This document shows, in pieces, positions 1-8,240 of a stretch of 64,000 nucleotides of DNA. The notes below the pieces were generated by a model. The model did no database searches. It was not told the DNA's origin and saw only the letters and a program-made list of their open reading frames with translations. Both the position numbers and the translations under genes were made by a program. The stretch is from Gammaproteobacteria bacterium (GTDB lineage Bacteria > Pseudomonadota > Gammaproteobacteria > GCA-001735895): positions 62,001-126,000 of the forward strand of contig JASJCI010000032.1 of NCBI GenBank assembly GCA_030066085.1. Reading direction: 5' to 3'. The first letter of the stretch is position 1. Each line of letters opens with the position of its first letter.

Positions 1-952
1 GGAAGGCGAGCAGGCCGACGAAGATACCGGCGGTGTAGTGGCGCGCGCGTTCACCCGAGCTGCTGATGATCGCGTTGGTCGGCCCCGTCAGGCAGGTGTT
101 GACCCCGCCGACCGCTGCCACCGCGAGGCTGCCGAGACCGCAGGCGGCGGTGATCGCGTTGACCGGCGGCTGGTGGCCGACCGCGCGCAGTACCGTGATG
201 CCCTGGCCGTTTTGCACTACCAGCACCGTGATCGCGAGGGGTACCACCAGCTCGATCGCGGCCGCCAGCGACCAGGCCGGCACCTGGATGACCGGGCGGA
301 TGATTTCGAGCGCGGCAAAGGTGTCGGCGTCGAAGCGCTCGCCGAATAGCGCCGCCGCAACCCCGACCAGCAGTGCGCCGATGATCGGCGGCATGCGCCG
401 GCCGAGCGCCGGCAAGGCGCTCAGCAGGATCCAGGCGATCACCATCGGTCCCGCGATCCACAGGTCCTGGTGCAGTGCGCGCACGACGTCGAGGCCGAAA
501 CGCAGGAACACGCCGGCAACCATGCCCATTACGATCGGCATCGGCACCGCCGCCATCGCGCGCTTGACCCAGCCGGTAACGCTCAGCACGAACATTAGCA
601 GCCCGGTCAGGTAAAACGCCCCGACCACCTCGGCGAAGGACAGGTGCGCGAGTGCCGGGCCGACCAGCACCGTGCCGGGGATGGTCCAGAAGAACACTAG
701 CGGTTGTCGGTAAAGCCAGCAGAACGCGATCGAGATCAGGCTGTTGATACACAATACACCGAATACCCAGGACGCGATTTCGGCTTCGGACAGGCCGCCG
801 CTGCGGCCCACCGACAGGATGATCGCGACCGGTGCGGTGACCGAAAAAAGCCAGCCGATGAAGCCATTGGCGGCATAGGTTGGACCGAAGTCGCGCCACA
901 GCTCGGCCAGGCCGGGGCGCGTGGCGGGAGGCCGCTCCAGCGGACCGATCAA
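1..952 (-). CDS. benE: BenE-family benzoate/H+ symporter, C-terminus beyond window
   Basis: Inner-membrane secondary carrier likely importing benzoate by proton symport. The minus-strand frame gives an unbroken hydrophobic protein of about 317 residues with many membrane segments. It contains stretches typical of BenE, such as FGPTYAANGFIGWLFSVTAP near the N-terminus, then WTIPGTVLVGPAL, VPMPIVMGMVAGVF, and the GGVNTCLTGPTNAIISSSGE region. The 3' end runs off the window. There is no ATG in frame; TTG at 952, 28 bp after the stop of the MaoC-like gene, is the best visible start but is uncertain. It is the last visible gene of the minus-strand box operon, so benzoate is the probable substrate. 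Overlapping frames here are arginine/proline-rich shadows. Confidence 0.85.
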   Translation of the reverse strand, partial: MIGPLERPPATRPGLAELWRDFGPTYAANGFIGWLFSVTAPVAIILSVGRSGGLSEAEIASWVFGVLCINSLISIAFCWLYRQPLVFFWTIPGTVLVGPALAHLSFAEVVGAFYLTGLLMFVLSVTGWVKRAMAAVPMPIVMGMVAGVFLRFGLDVVRALHQDLWIAGPMVIAWILLSALPALGRRMPPIIGALLVGVAAALFGERFDADTFAALEIIRPVIQVPAWSLAAAIELVVPLAITVLVVQNGQGITVLRAVGHQPPVNAITAACGLGSLAVAAVGGVNTCLTGPTNAIISSSGERARHYTAGIFVGLLAF

Positions 953-980
953 GCGTCGTAACCCCGGGTCGGCATGGACA

Positions 981-1427
981 TCAAGCCGGATCGACGGCCA
1001 GGTCGAAAAAACTGGTGGCGACGAGATCGAGTACCTCGCCGTCCTGCTGGTTGAACAGCTGCCAGCGCCAGCGCAGGATACCGAGGTCCGGGTTGTTGCT
1101 CGCGCGCCGCGTGTCGAGCACCTCGGCGCGCAGCCGCAGCTGATCGCCGGGACGAACCGGGGCCGGCCACCTGACGTACTCCAGCCCTGGCGAAGCAAAG
1201 GATTCGGAGCCGGCGAGCGCGTTGTCCACCAGCAGGCGCATCGCGATGCCGCAGGTATGCCAGCCGCTCGCGATCAGGCCGTCGAAGCGTCCCGTGCAGG
1301 CCCGTTCCGGATCCGCGTGGAACCACTGCGGGTCGTATTGGCCGGCAAACTCGACGATTTCGGCTTCGCTCACCGGGTAAGGACCGGCTTCGATGATGCG
1401 CCCCGGGGTGAAATCGCCGAAGCGCAT
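981..1427 (-). CDS. MaoC-like (R)-specific enoyl-CoA hydratase family protein
   Basis: Predicted 148-residue hot-dog-fold hydratase. It opens with MRFGDFTPGRIIEAGPYPVS and carries the family's AGQYDPQWFHADPE stretch, where the D-x(4)-H pair resembles the MaoC catalytic Asp/His. GLIASGWHTCGIAMRLL and the WPAPVRPGDQLRLRAEVL block follow. The start at 1427 lies 2 bp after the stop of the upstream dehydrogenase gene, which implies translational coupling; the longer frame reaching 1601 only adds an arginine-rich shadow. In this operon it may hydrate an enoyl-CoA intermediate below BoxC, but its exact substrate cannot be read from sequence. Confidence 0.85.
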   Translation of the reverse strand: MRFGDFTPGRIIEAGPYPVSEAEIVEFAGQYDPQWFHADPERACTGRFDGLIASGWHTCGIAMRLLVDNALAGSESFASPGLEYVRWPAPVRPGDQLRLRAEVLDTRRASNNPDLGILRWRWQLFNQQDGEVLDLVATSFFDLAVDPA

Positions 1428-1429
1428 GT

Positions 1430-2941
1430 TCAGGCATGCCCGCCTGTGTCGGACCAGGCGCGCTGGCGCAGCCACGGGCTGACGCGGTAGCGCTCGCCGC
1501 GGTAGGCGGCATCGAGCGCATCGACCAGGCGAATGACGGCCGCCGGTCCCCAGCTCGCTAGCCATTCGAACGGTCCGGCGGGGTAGTTGACGCCGAGACA
1601 CATCGCGCGGTTGGCGTCGACTTCGCTACAGACGCCCTGCTGGACCGCGTCGGCGGCCTCGTTGATCAACATCGCCAGCGTGCGTGCAACCACCAGCCCC
1701 GGCGTATCCTCGACCTGTTGCGGCGCGAAGCCGAACAGCGCGAGCCAGCGCGGCGCCTGCTCCACCCAGTTCGCCGAAGCCCGCTCGGCGTGACTCCACG
1801 CGAGCGCGCTACCGGGTTCGTGCACCAGCGGCAGGTCGAACACGGCGATATCGCGCCCGAGTTCGGCCGCGGTGCGGCCGTCGGTAAGCCGCAGGCGGGC
1901 GCTGTCGACCTGCAGACCGATCCACTTGCTGTCGTTGATGCGCTCGAAGCGGCAGTTGTGTTGTTGCAGGATAGCGGCCATGTGCTCGGCCACCGGGCCT
2001 TGGCCGCGCACGCCGATGTTGTCACGCGACGGTGGGGCGTCGGGCGGGCGGAATCCGGACGTGTCGCCCGCGCCGGCGGCGGGATAGTCGTAAAAGCCGC
2101 GGCCGCTCTTGCGCCCGAGGTGACCGGCCTCGACCAGCGCCTGCTGCACCAGCGACGGCTGGTAGCGCTTGTCGAAAAAGTTGGCTTCGAACACCGAGCG
2201 GGTAACGGCAAAATTGACGTCGTGGCCGATCAGGTCCATCAGTTCGCAGGGGCCCATGCGAAAGCCGGCACCGCGCAGGCAGGCGTCGATTTCGGCCGCC
2301 TCGGCGGCGCGCTCCTGCAGCAGGTTGAGCGCCTCGGCGTAAAACGGGCGCGCGATGCGGTTGACGATGAAGCCGGGCGTGGAGCGCGCATGCACCGCGG
2401 TTTTGCCCCAGTGCCCGGCCAGCGCGAACACGCGCGCGGCGCTGTCGCTGTCGGTTTGCAGGCCCGAGACCACTTCGACCAGGCGCATCAGCGGCACCGG
2501 GTTGAAAAAATGCATGCCGACCAGGCGTTCCGGTTGCGTCATGCCGCGGGCAATGGCGTCGATCGACAGCGACGAGGTGTTGCTCGCGAGCAGGGCATCG
2601 GCCGGCAGGATTCGCTCGAGCTGGACGAACAGCCTGTTCTTGGCCTCGCGATCCTCGACGATTGCCTCGATGGCGATACCGGCATCGCCGGCAGCGGTCA
2701 GTTCGGCAATCGGCGTGATGCGTTCCACTGTCGCGGTAACTTCATCGCCGGTCAGCTTGCCGCGTTCGACCAGGCCGGCCAGCGTCGCGGCCAGCCGCTC
2801 GTGCGCGTCGGCGGCCGCGCCCGCACGGCTATCGTAAAGTGAAACCCGGTGGCCCGCCTGGGCCGCAACCTGGGCGATACCGCTGCCCATGACGCCGGCG
2901 CCGATCACGAGCACGTCGGCGGTTTGATCGTTATGCCTCAT
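1430..2941 (-). CDS. paaH: 3-hydroxyacyl-CoA dehydrogenase, PaaH/PaaC type
   Basis: 503-residue NAD-dependent L-3-hydroxyacyl-CoA dehydrogenase, probably acting on 3-hydroxyadipyl-CoA. The N-terminal Rossmann domain has VIGAGVMGSGIAQVAA (about 12-27). The family signature FNPVPLMRLVEVV and the ARSTPGFIVNRIARPFYAEA stretch follow, then a first C-terminal domain to about residue 290. A second partial copy of that domain ends the protein (PGLVVARTLAMLINEAADAV to the end), the layout of the roughly 500-residue PaaH/PaaC group rather than the roughly 285-residue Hbd group. The start overlaps the upstream hydratase stop by 4 bp. In a box operon this fits the step after ring opening, when dehydroadipyl-CoA is oxidised towards 3-oxoadipyl-CoA. 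Confidence 0.88.
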   Translation of the reverse strand: MRHNDQTADVLVIGAGVMGSGIAQVAAQAGHRVSLYDSRAGAAADAHERLAATLAGLVERGKLTGDEVTATVERITPIAELTAAGDAGIAIEAIVEDREAKNRLFVQLERILPADALLASNTSSLSIDAIARGMTQPERLVGMHFFNPVPLMRLVEVVSGLQTDSDSAARVFALAGHWGKTAVHARSTPGFIVNRIARPFYAEALNLLQERAAEAAEIDACLRGAGFRMGPCELMDLIGHDVNFAVTRSVFEANFFDKRYQPSLVQQALVEAGHLGRKSGRGFYDYPAAGAGDTSGFRPPDAPPSRDNIGVRGQGPVAEHMAAILQQHNCRFERINDSKWIGLQVDSARLRLTDGRTAAELGRDIAVFDLPLVHEPGSALAWSHAERASANWVEQAPRWLALFGFAPQQVEDTPGLVVARTLAMLINEAADAVQQGVCSEVDANRAMCLGVNYPAGPFEWLASWGPAAVIRLVDALDAAYRGERYRVSPWLRQRAWSDTGGHA

Positions 2942-3732
2942 TCGGGTATCCAGCTGGCGGGTCGCTTGGCGAAAAACGCGGCAAACCCCTCGCGCGCCTC
3001 GTCGCTGGCGCGTACGCGGCTGATCGTCTGTGCGCTGCGCTCGCGCACCGCCTCGGTCACCGGTCCCGCTGCCATATCGGCGAAGTAAAGCTTGATCTCG
3101 CGTTGTGCGTTGGGGCTGCCGGCCAGCAGATCGGTCACCGTCGTGTCCACCGCCGCGTCCAGCTCGTCCGCCGCCACCACCGCGTGCACCAGGTCGATGT
3201 TGTGCGCTTCGCCGGCACGAATTCGCTCGGTGGTCAGCGCGAGCCGCCGCGCCTGGCGCTTGCCGACCGCGTTCAGCAGGTAAGGGCCGATGGTGGCCGG
3301 CAAGATGCCGAATTTCGCTTCGCTAACCGCGAAGCTGGCGTTGTCGGCGGCGATTGCGATGTCGCAGGCGCAGACCAGGCCGACACCGCCGCCGAGTGCG
3401 GCACCCTGTACGCGCGCTACCACGGGCTTGGGGCAGCCGTCGATGCGCGCCAGCATCGCGGCGAGCTTGCGCGCATCCTCGAGGTTCCATTCCAGCGAGG
3501 CTTCGCTGGCGCGTTTCATCCAGTCCAGGTCGGCGCCGGCGCTGAAATGCTTGCCCGCGCCGGCGAGTAAAACGATGCGCACGTCGTCATCGGCGGCGAG
3601 AATTTCGAAGGCCGCGTCGAGCTCGGCGATCATGGTTTCGTCGAAGGCGTTGAACACCTCGGGGCGGTTCATCGTCACGCGCGCGACGCCGGCGCGCGGG
3701 CGGTCGATCTCGAGTGTTTCGAAGTTGCTCAT
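2938..3732 (-). CDS. Enoyl-CoA hydratase, methylglutaconyl-CoA hydratase (LiuC)-like
   Basis: 264-residue crotonase-fold protein. It has the oxyanion-hole stretch HFSAGADLDWMKRASEAS (about 63-80) and GAALGGGVGLVCACDIAIAA (about 111-130). FAVSEAKFGILPATIGPYLL carries the expected catalytic glutamate region. The AGADLDWMKR signature and overall pattern resemble LiuC proteins more than generic hydratases. Its operon position between boxB and paaH suggests a job in hydrating dehydroadipyl-CoA. However, the leucine operon near 50-58 kb has no liuC, so this gene could serve that pathway instead or as well. The start at 3732 has upstream GGAGACTGG as ribosome-binding site. Confidence 0.87.
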   Translation of the reverse strand: MSNFETLEIDRPRAGVARVTMNRPEVFNAFDETMIAELDAAFEILAADDDVRIVLLAGAGKHFSAGADLDWMKRASEASLEWNLEDARKLAAMLARIDGCPKPVVARVQGAALGGGVGLVCACDIAIAADNASFAVSEAKFGILPATIGPYLLNAVGKRQARRLALTTERIRAGEAHNIDLVHAVVAADELDAAVDTTVTDLLAGSPNAQREIKLYFADMAAGPVTEAVRERSAQTISRVRASDEAREGFAAFFAKRPASWIPE

Positions 3733-3958
3733 CGTCCAGTCTCCCGCGGAGCGATCGGCATATTACCAGGTAGCCGGTTGCAGGGTTATTGCAGAGGTAG
3801 CCGAATCAATCATCGACCAGTCCAGGCCGGGCAGATTACTTCGCTGCGCTCTTGTGCCCCTTGGGTATTTAGGCCCTTCAGGGTCCGCAATGACGCCAGT
3901 GGTTGCATTGCTCGGGCCCAGACGACCCGTCGGTAACGGTGCCGATGGTAAACGGGAA

Positions 3959-3981
3959 GCCCGGGCCTTGTCGACCCGGGC
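3959..3981 (-). terminator. GC-rich hairpin downstream of boxB
   Basis: A 7-bp perfect inverted repeat (GCCCGGG / CCCGGGC) with a 9-nt loop begins 17 bp after the boxB stop on the minus strand. No strong T-run follows, so it may be a weak terminator or an RNA-stabilising hairpin separating boxCB from the downstream beta-oxidation genes. The rest of the 3733-3997 gap shows only degenerate repeat-like sequence. Confidence 0.35.
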
Positions 3982-3997
3982 CTGCCGCAAGCGCATT

Positions 3998-5425
3998 CTA
4001 GTTGAAGCGCACGTAGTCGAAGTCGACCGGCTGGCCGTTGATGCCGAGCGCGGGCGGTGCGATCCAGTTGGCGAACTTGCCGGGTTCGACGCAGCGACCC
4101 ATCAGGCTCGATACGAACGCGCGGTCCTCTGCGCTCGGTAACCACTGGTCGCGCTTCGCTTCCCACTGTTGCTCGGTGATGACCGTGCCGTCGGGTGCGA
4201 TCGAGGTGCCTGCCAGCGCACCGATCTTGCGGTGGAACCCCTTGTGCGGTACCTGCAGGCGAAACGGCAGGCCGGCTTTTTCGATCACCCGGTTCCAGCG
4301 CTTGACGCCGGACGCGGCTTCGCGGATGTAATCGTCGCGCAGGACTTCGTTCAGTGCGTTGAGCATCGGCACCTGTTTTTCCACCAGCTTGCCGTCGCGT
4401 AACTCGAGCACCGGGTAACTGTCGTTCTTGAGCACGTGGTCGTCCTTGCGCTTGCCCTCGGCATAACGTCCCTTGAGGCCGGTCGAGTAGTAGATCGCCG
4501 CGTTGCTCGATTCGTCGGCGCCAAACAGGTCGACGGTGACGCTGAAGTGAAAATTGAGGTAACGCTGGATCGTCGGCAGGTCGATCACGCCGGCGTTGCG
4601 CAGCGTGGCGACGTCGTCGGTTTTCAGCTGGTTCATGACGTCGCAGGTGCGTTCTATTACGCGTGAAACACCGGTTTCGCCGACGAACATGTGATGCGCC
4701 TCCTCGGTCAGCATGAAGCGCGTGGTACGCGCCAGCGGATCGAAGCTCGATTCGGACAGCGCGTGCAGCTGGTACTTGCCGTCGCGGTCGGTGAAGTAGG
4801 TGAACATGTAGAACGCGAGCCAGTCCGGTGTCTTTTCGTTGAACGCCTGCAGGATACGCGGGTTGTCTTCCTCGCCGCTGCGTCGCTCCAGCAGCGCCTC
4901 GCCTTCTTCGCGACCGTCGCGGCCGAAGTACTTGTGCAGCAGGTAAACCATCGCCCACAGGTGGCGGCCTTCCTCGACGTTGACCTGGAACAGGTTGCGC
5001 AGGTCGTACAGGCTCGGCGCGGTCAGGCCGAGGTGGCGCTGCTGCTCGACCGACGCCGGCTCGGTGTCACCCTGGGTGACGATGATGCGGCGCAGGTTGG
5101 CGCGGTATTCGCCGGGCACGCTCTGCCAGGCGTCTTCGCCCTTGTGGTCGCCGAAGTGAATCTTGCGGTCTTCCTTTGCCGGGTTGAGGAAAATTCCCCA
5201 GCGGTAATCCGGCATCCTGACGTGGCCGAACTGCGCCCAGCCCTCCTTGTCGACGCTGATCGCGGTGCGCAGGTAAACCTCCATGTCCTGCGATTCCTCC
5301 GGCCCCATGTCCTGCCACCAGTCGAGGTAGTTGGGCTGCCAGTGTTCGAGCGCGCGCTTGAGCGCACGGTCCTCGGCGAGGTTGACGTTGTTCGGGATCT
5401 TTTCGTTGTAGTCGATGGATGACAT
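3998..5425 (-). CDS. boxB: Benzoyl-CoA 2,3-epoxidase (BoxB)
   Basis: 475-residue non-haem diiron oxygenase that converts benzoyl-CoA and O2 to 2,3-epoxybenzoyl-CoA, the committed step of aerobic benzoate breakdown via CoA thioesters. Length matches the family. All six expected iron ligands are visible: Glu122 (QGDTEPAS), Glu152 and His155 (VEEGRH), Asp213 (YFTDRDGKY), and Glu242 and His245 (EEAHHM). The assignment is therefore strong and the enzyme looks intact. It lies directly downstream of boxC on the same strand, separated by an inverted-repeat element. Its usual electron-supplying partner BoxA is not encoded in the window. Confidence 0.97.
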   Translation of the reverse strand: MSSIDYNEKIPNNVNLAEDRALKRALEHWQPNYLDWWQDMGPEESQDMEVYLRTAISVDKEGWAQFGHVRMPDYRWGIFLNPAKEDRKIHFGDHKGEDAWQSVPGEYRANLRRIIVTQGDTEPASVEQQRHLGLTAPSLYDLRNLFQVNVEEGRHLWAMVYLLHKYFGRDGREEGEALLERRSGEEDNPRILQAFNEKTPDWLAFYMFTYFTDRDGKYQLHALSESSFDPLARTTRFMLTEEAHHMFVGETGVSRVIERTCDVMNQLKTDDVATLRNAGVIDLPTIQRYLNFHFSVTVDLFGADESSNAAIYYSTGLKGRYAEGKRKDDHVLKNDSYPVLELRDGKLVEKQVPMLNALNEVLRDDYIREAASGVKRWNRVIEKAGLPFRLQVPHKGFHRKIGALAGTSIAPDGTVITEQQWEAKRDQWLPSAEDRAFVSSLMGRCVEPGKFANWIAPPALGINGQPVDFDYVRFN

Positions 5426-5448
5426 GTTTTCGTCTCTTGGTTAATTAC

Positions 5449-5516
5449 GTCGTCCCCGCGCAAGCGGGGATCTCGTGCAGTCGTGGCAAGATCCCCGCTT
5501 GCGCGGGGATGACGGG
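5449..5516. repeat. Dispersed inverted repeat, CGTCATCCCCGC family
   Basis: Two oppositely oriented arms (5450-5473 and 5490-5514) carry the core CCCCGCGCAAGCGGGGATC, each arm itself palindromic, separated by 16 nt. The same family occurs at 39251-39330, 40263-40386 and 51061-51212. It lies between boxC and boxB and would form a long hairpin in the transcript. Confidence 0.85.
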
Positions 5517-5559
5517 GAGTTTTCAGAAAAAGCCTGTGCGCCTGATGTCTTTGTGTTCA

Positions 5560-7212
5560 TCACACCCGGTCCCAGTCGAAGCGGGCCTTGTCGCCACTGC
5601 CGTAGACCTTCAGCGCACCCTGTTCGCCAACCGCGTTGGGGCGCTGGAAGATCCAGTTCTGCCAGGCCGTCAGGCGGCCGAAGATGCGGCTCAACATGGT
5701 TTCGCGACCGTTGAAGCGCAGGTTGGCCTCCATGCCGGTGAGCGCGTCGGGCGATAGCGCGACGCGTTCCTCGAGCGCGATGCGGACTTCGTCTTCCCAG
5801 TCGAGGTCGTCGGGATTGCTGGTGACGAGGCCGAGCTCCAGCGACGCGTCGGCGTCGAGTGGCTGGCCAATGGCCGCGCGCACGGCGTCGAGCGCGGCCT
5901 GCTCGTGGTAAAAGCGCCGTTCGAGCCGGCTTTCGCCGGTGACCATCGGGTACAGCTCGAAGTTGGCATCGCCGACGACCAGCGTGGGTGCCGCGTCCGG
6001 TTCGTCGGGCAGCGCAAGGTGGTAGCTGCGGTCGCAGGCGAGCGCGAGTTCGAGCAATGTGCCGGCGAAACAGGAGCCCTCGTCGATCAGCGCAAACAGG
6101 CTGCGCGACGATACGTCAAGTCGCTGCAGGCTGCGGCGCAGGAAACCGATGGTTTCGCGCACGAACCAGTGATCGCGATGGGCCAGCAGGGTCGCGTCCA
6201 TTGCCAGCACCGCGTTGGCATCACCCTCGGTGCGCAGGATCCAGGTGCCGAGATCGAGTTCGTTGGTGCGCATCGTCAGGATGGCATCGTCGAGATCGCG
6301 CGCCAGGCGCAGGGCATACCAGTCGGCGCCGGCGGCCTCGATCGCGCCGGGTTCGGTCGGCTGTTCACCCTCGGGTGCGCCGATGACGAAGGTTGCGGTG
6401 CGCGCGGCTCGGTCCATCTCGATACGCAGGGTCGAGTAGTGCAGGGCGTCAGCCTCGGCGCGACGCTCGATCGGCGCCAGTTCGACCCCGCTCGTTGTGG
6501 TCGAAGGAATACCGGCCGCCGCGAGCGCCAGCGCGTGTTCGCGCACGGTGTCGTCGAACGCGGCCGGTTTGGCGATATCGTCGACCAGGCGCCAGTCTTT
6601 CGCGCGCTGGCCGCGCACACCCTCGGTGGTGGTACAAAAGATATCGGCGAGATCGTGGCGCACGTGGCGCTTGTCGGTTACGCGCGTGAGGCCGCCGGTG
6701 CCGGGCAGGACCCCGAGCAATGGCACCTCGGGCAGGCTCACCGAGCTCGAACGATCGTCGACCAGCAGGATCTCGTCGCAGGCGAGCGCGAGTTCGTAGC
6801 CGCCGCCGGCGCAGGCGCCATTGATCGCGGCGAGAAACTTGAGGCCGTCGTGGCGCGACGAATCTTCCATGCCGTTGCGGGTCTCGTTGGTGAACTTGCA
6901 GAAATTGACTTTCCAGGCGTGACTGCTGAGACCGAGCATGAAGATGTTCGCGCCGGAGCAGAAAATGCGCTCCTTGTTGCTGGTTATCACGACGCAGCCC
7001 ACCTCGGGGTGCTCGAAGCGAATGCGGTTGAGCGCGTCGTTGAGCTCGATGTCGACGCCGAGGTCGTAGCTGTTGAGCTTGAGCTTGTACCCCGGACGCA
7101 GGCCGCCGTCCTCATCGAAGTCGGCGTGCAGTGTCGCCACCGGGCCGTCGAACGTCAGCTGCCAGTGTCGGTAGCGAGACGGATCTGTGCGGTAGTCGAC
7201 GGGATCGGTCAC
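5560..7212 (-). CDS. boxC: 2,3-epoxybenzoyl-CoA dihydrolase (BoxC)
   Basis: 550-residue ring-cleaving enzyme of the crotonase superfamily. It hydrolyses 2,3-epoxybenzoyl-CoA to 3,4-didehydroadipyl-CoA semialdehyde plus formate. The first crotonase-like half holds ERIFCSGANIFMLGLSSHAW (about 81-100) and INGACAGGGYELALACDEIL (about 129-148), followed by SLPEVPLLGVLPGTGGLTRV. The second, degenerate half ends in WQNWIFQRPNAVGEQGALKV. Length and these blocks match BoxC. The start overlaps the boxR stop region by 4 bp, so boxR, boxC and probably boxB form one transcript and the regulator is autoregulated with its targets. Confidence 0.96.
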   Translation of the reverse strand: MTDPVDYRTDPSRYRHWQLTFDGPVATLHADFDEDGGLRPGYKLKLNSYDLGVDIELNDALNRIRFEHPEVGCVVITSNKERIFCSGANIFMLGLSSHAWKVNFCKFTNETRNGMEDSSRHDGLKFLAAINGACAGGGYELALACDEILLVDDRSSSVSLPEVPLLGVLPGTGGLTRVTDKRHVRHDLADIFCTTTEGVRGQRAKDWRLVDDIAKPAAFDDTVREHALALAAAGIPSTTTSGVELAPIERRAEADALHYSTLRIEMDRAARTATFVIGAPEGEQPTEPGAIEAAGADWYALRLARDLDDAILTMRTNELDLGTWILRTEGDANAVLAMDATLLAHRDHWFVRETIGFLRRSLQRLDVSSRSLFALIDEGSCFAGTLLELALACDRSYHLALPDEPDAAPTLVVGDANFELYPMVTGESRLERRFYHEQAALDAVRAAIGQPLDADASLELGLVTSNPDDLDWEDEVRIALEERVALSPDALTGMEANLRFNGRETMLSRIFGRLTAWQNWIFQRPNAVGEQGALKVYGSGDKARFDWDRV

Positions 7213-8135
7213 GATGGGTTCTCCTCGGGGTGCAGGTGTTGCCGGATGAGCATGTGCAGGCTTGCGAAAGTGTCGGCCAGCGGCGCCGTGCTGGTGTCGA
7301 GGCGGTAGCTGGCCTTGGAGTAAAAGGGTTCACGCGCCGACAGTATGCTCCTGAGGTCGGACATGGCTTCGTCGCTGCCGGCCATCGGCCGAAAGTCACC
7401 CTGTTCGATCACGCGCAGCATGTGATCCTCGGGCCGTGCCTGCAGCCAGACCGTCGCGGTACCGGCGAGCAGCAGGTTGAAGGTTGCGGCCTCGGACACC
7501 AGGCCCCCGGGCGTCGCGATCACGACCTCCCGGTGATTATCGATGACCTGCTCGAGCGCGCGCCGCTCGTGCCGGCGGTAGGCGCCCGCGCCGTAAAGGG
7601 CCTGGATCTCGCCGATGCTGCAGCCGGCCAGCGCCTCGATCTCGCGGCTCAGTTCGACGAATTCGAAGCCCAGTTCGCGCGCGAGCATTTGTCCCAGGGT
7701 CGACTTGCCGGCGCCGCGCAGGCCGATCAGCGCGATACGGCGGACGCTGCTGTCGGCCGGTGCTTCGTCGAGCAGGTCGGCGATCGCGATGCGCACGCGG
7801 CGCAGCGTCGCCTCGTCGCGGTGTTGCAGCAATGATCGCAGCAGTAACCATTCCGGCGAACGGGTCGTGACATCGCCGGTGAGTTCGGCCAGCGCGCAGT
7901 CCAGCGCGTCGGCAACCTGCTGCAGCACCAGTACCGACGGGTTGCCGTCACCATACTCGAGATTGGCCAGGTGACGCTCGGATACACCGGTGCTGGCGGC
8001 CAGCGACTTGCGCGTAATGCCGCGGCGTTCGCGCAGCGCTCGTACCCGCTCGCCCAGCGTCACGAGCACCGGGTTGGGCGCTCGCTGCCGCGGGGAGGAC
8101 GAATCTGCGGCTGTCGATTTGGTCAAACCGATCAC
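7209..8135 (-). CDS. boxR: BoxR/BzdR-type regulator: HTH fused to shikimate-kinase-like domain
   Basis: About 308 residues. A Cro/CI-type helix-turn-helix (GERVRALRERRGITRKSLAA ... VSERHLANLEYGDGNPSVLV) is followed by a shikimate-kinase-like domain with Walker A GLRGAGKST. This is the architecture of BoxR/BzdR, repressors that release DNA on binding benzoyl-CoA. A longer frame starting GTG at 8177 is possible, but its extra 14 residues come from AT-rich operator/promoter sequence containing TGCA motifs, so GTG 8135 is preferred; neither start has a clear ribosome-binding site. It is transcribed with boxC (4-bp overlap) and divergently from the DUF4863-bclA operon, a position allowing control of both arms. 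Confidence 0.93.
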   Translation of the reverse strand: MIGLTKSTAADSSSPRQRAPNPVLVTLGERVRALRERRGITRKSLAASTGVSERHLANLEYGDGNPSVLVLQQVADALDCALAELTGDVTTRSPEWLLLRSLLQHRDEATLRRVRIAIADLLDEAPADSSVRRIALIGLRGAGKSTLGQMLARELGFEFVELSREIEALAGCSIGEIQALYGAGAYRRHERRALEQVIDNHREVVIATPGGLVSEAATFNLLLAGTATVWLQARPEDHMLRVIEQGDFRPMAGSDEAMSDLRSILSAREPFYSKASYRLDTSTAPLADTFASLHMLIRQHLHPEENPS

Positions 8136-8143
8136 GTTGTAGA

Positions 8144-8190
8144 TGCAATATAATGCAGTAGTTGAAATTTTGTGCACAATAATTCATATT
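8144..8190. promoter_or_regulatory. Divergent promoter region with TGCA operator motifs (putative BoxR sites)
   Basis: Three TGCA motifs occur at 8144-8147, 8154-8157 and 8173-8176. The last is the centre of a perfect 10-bp palindrome TTGTGCACAA (8170-8179). A plus-strand promoter fits TTGAAA (8162-8167), a 17-bp spacer and CATATT (8185-8190), with the palindrome inside the spacer. On the minus strand TTGTGC (8179-8174), an 18-bp spacer and CATTAT (8155-8150) is possible. BzdR/BoxR regulators are known to recognise TGCA repeats, so repression of both divergent transcripts is inferred. Confidence 0.65.
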
Positions 8191-8240
8191 GCGTCAAATA
8201 ACAAGGGGCCGCCGCGCCCGATCGTCGGGGGAGGACGAAC

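Noticed and set aside
51-899. 282-residue Arg/Gly-rich minus-strand frame
   Set aside because: A different frame of the same strand reads as a continuous BenE-type permease without an ATG, which is the real gene.
8136-8177. N-terminal extension of BoxR from GTG 8177
   Set aside because: These 42 bp hold two of the TGCA motifs and the minus-strand -10 candidate, and would encode an atypical AT-rich peptide.
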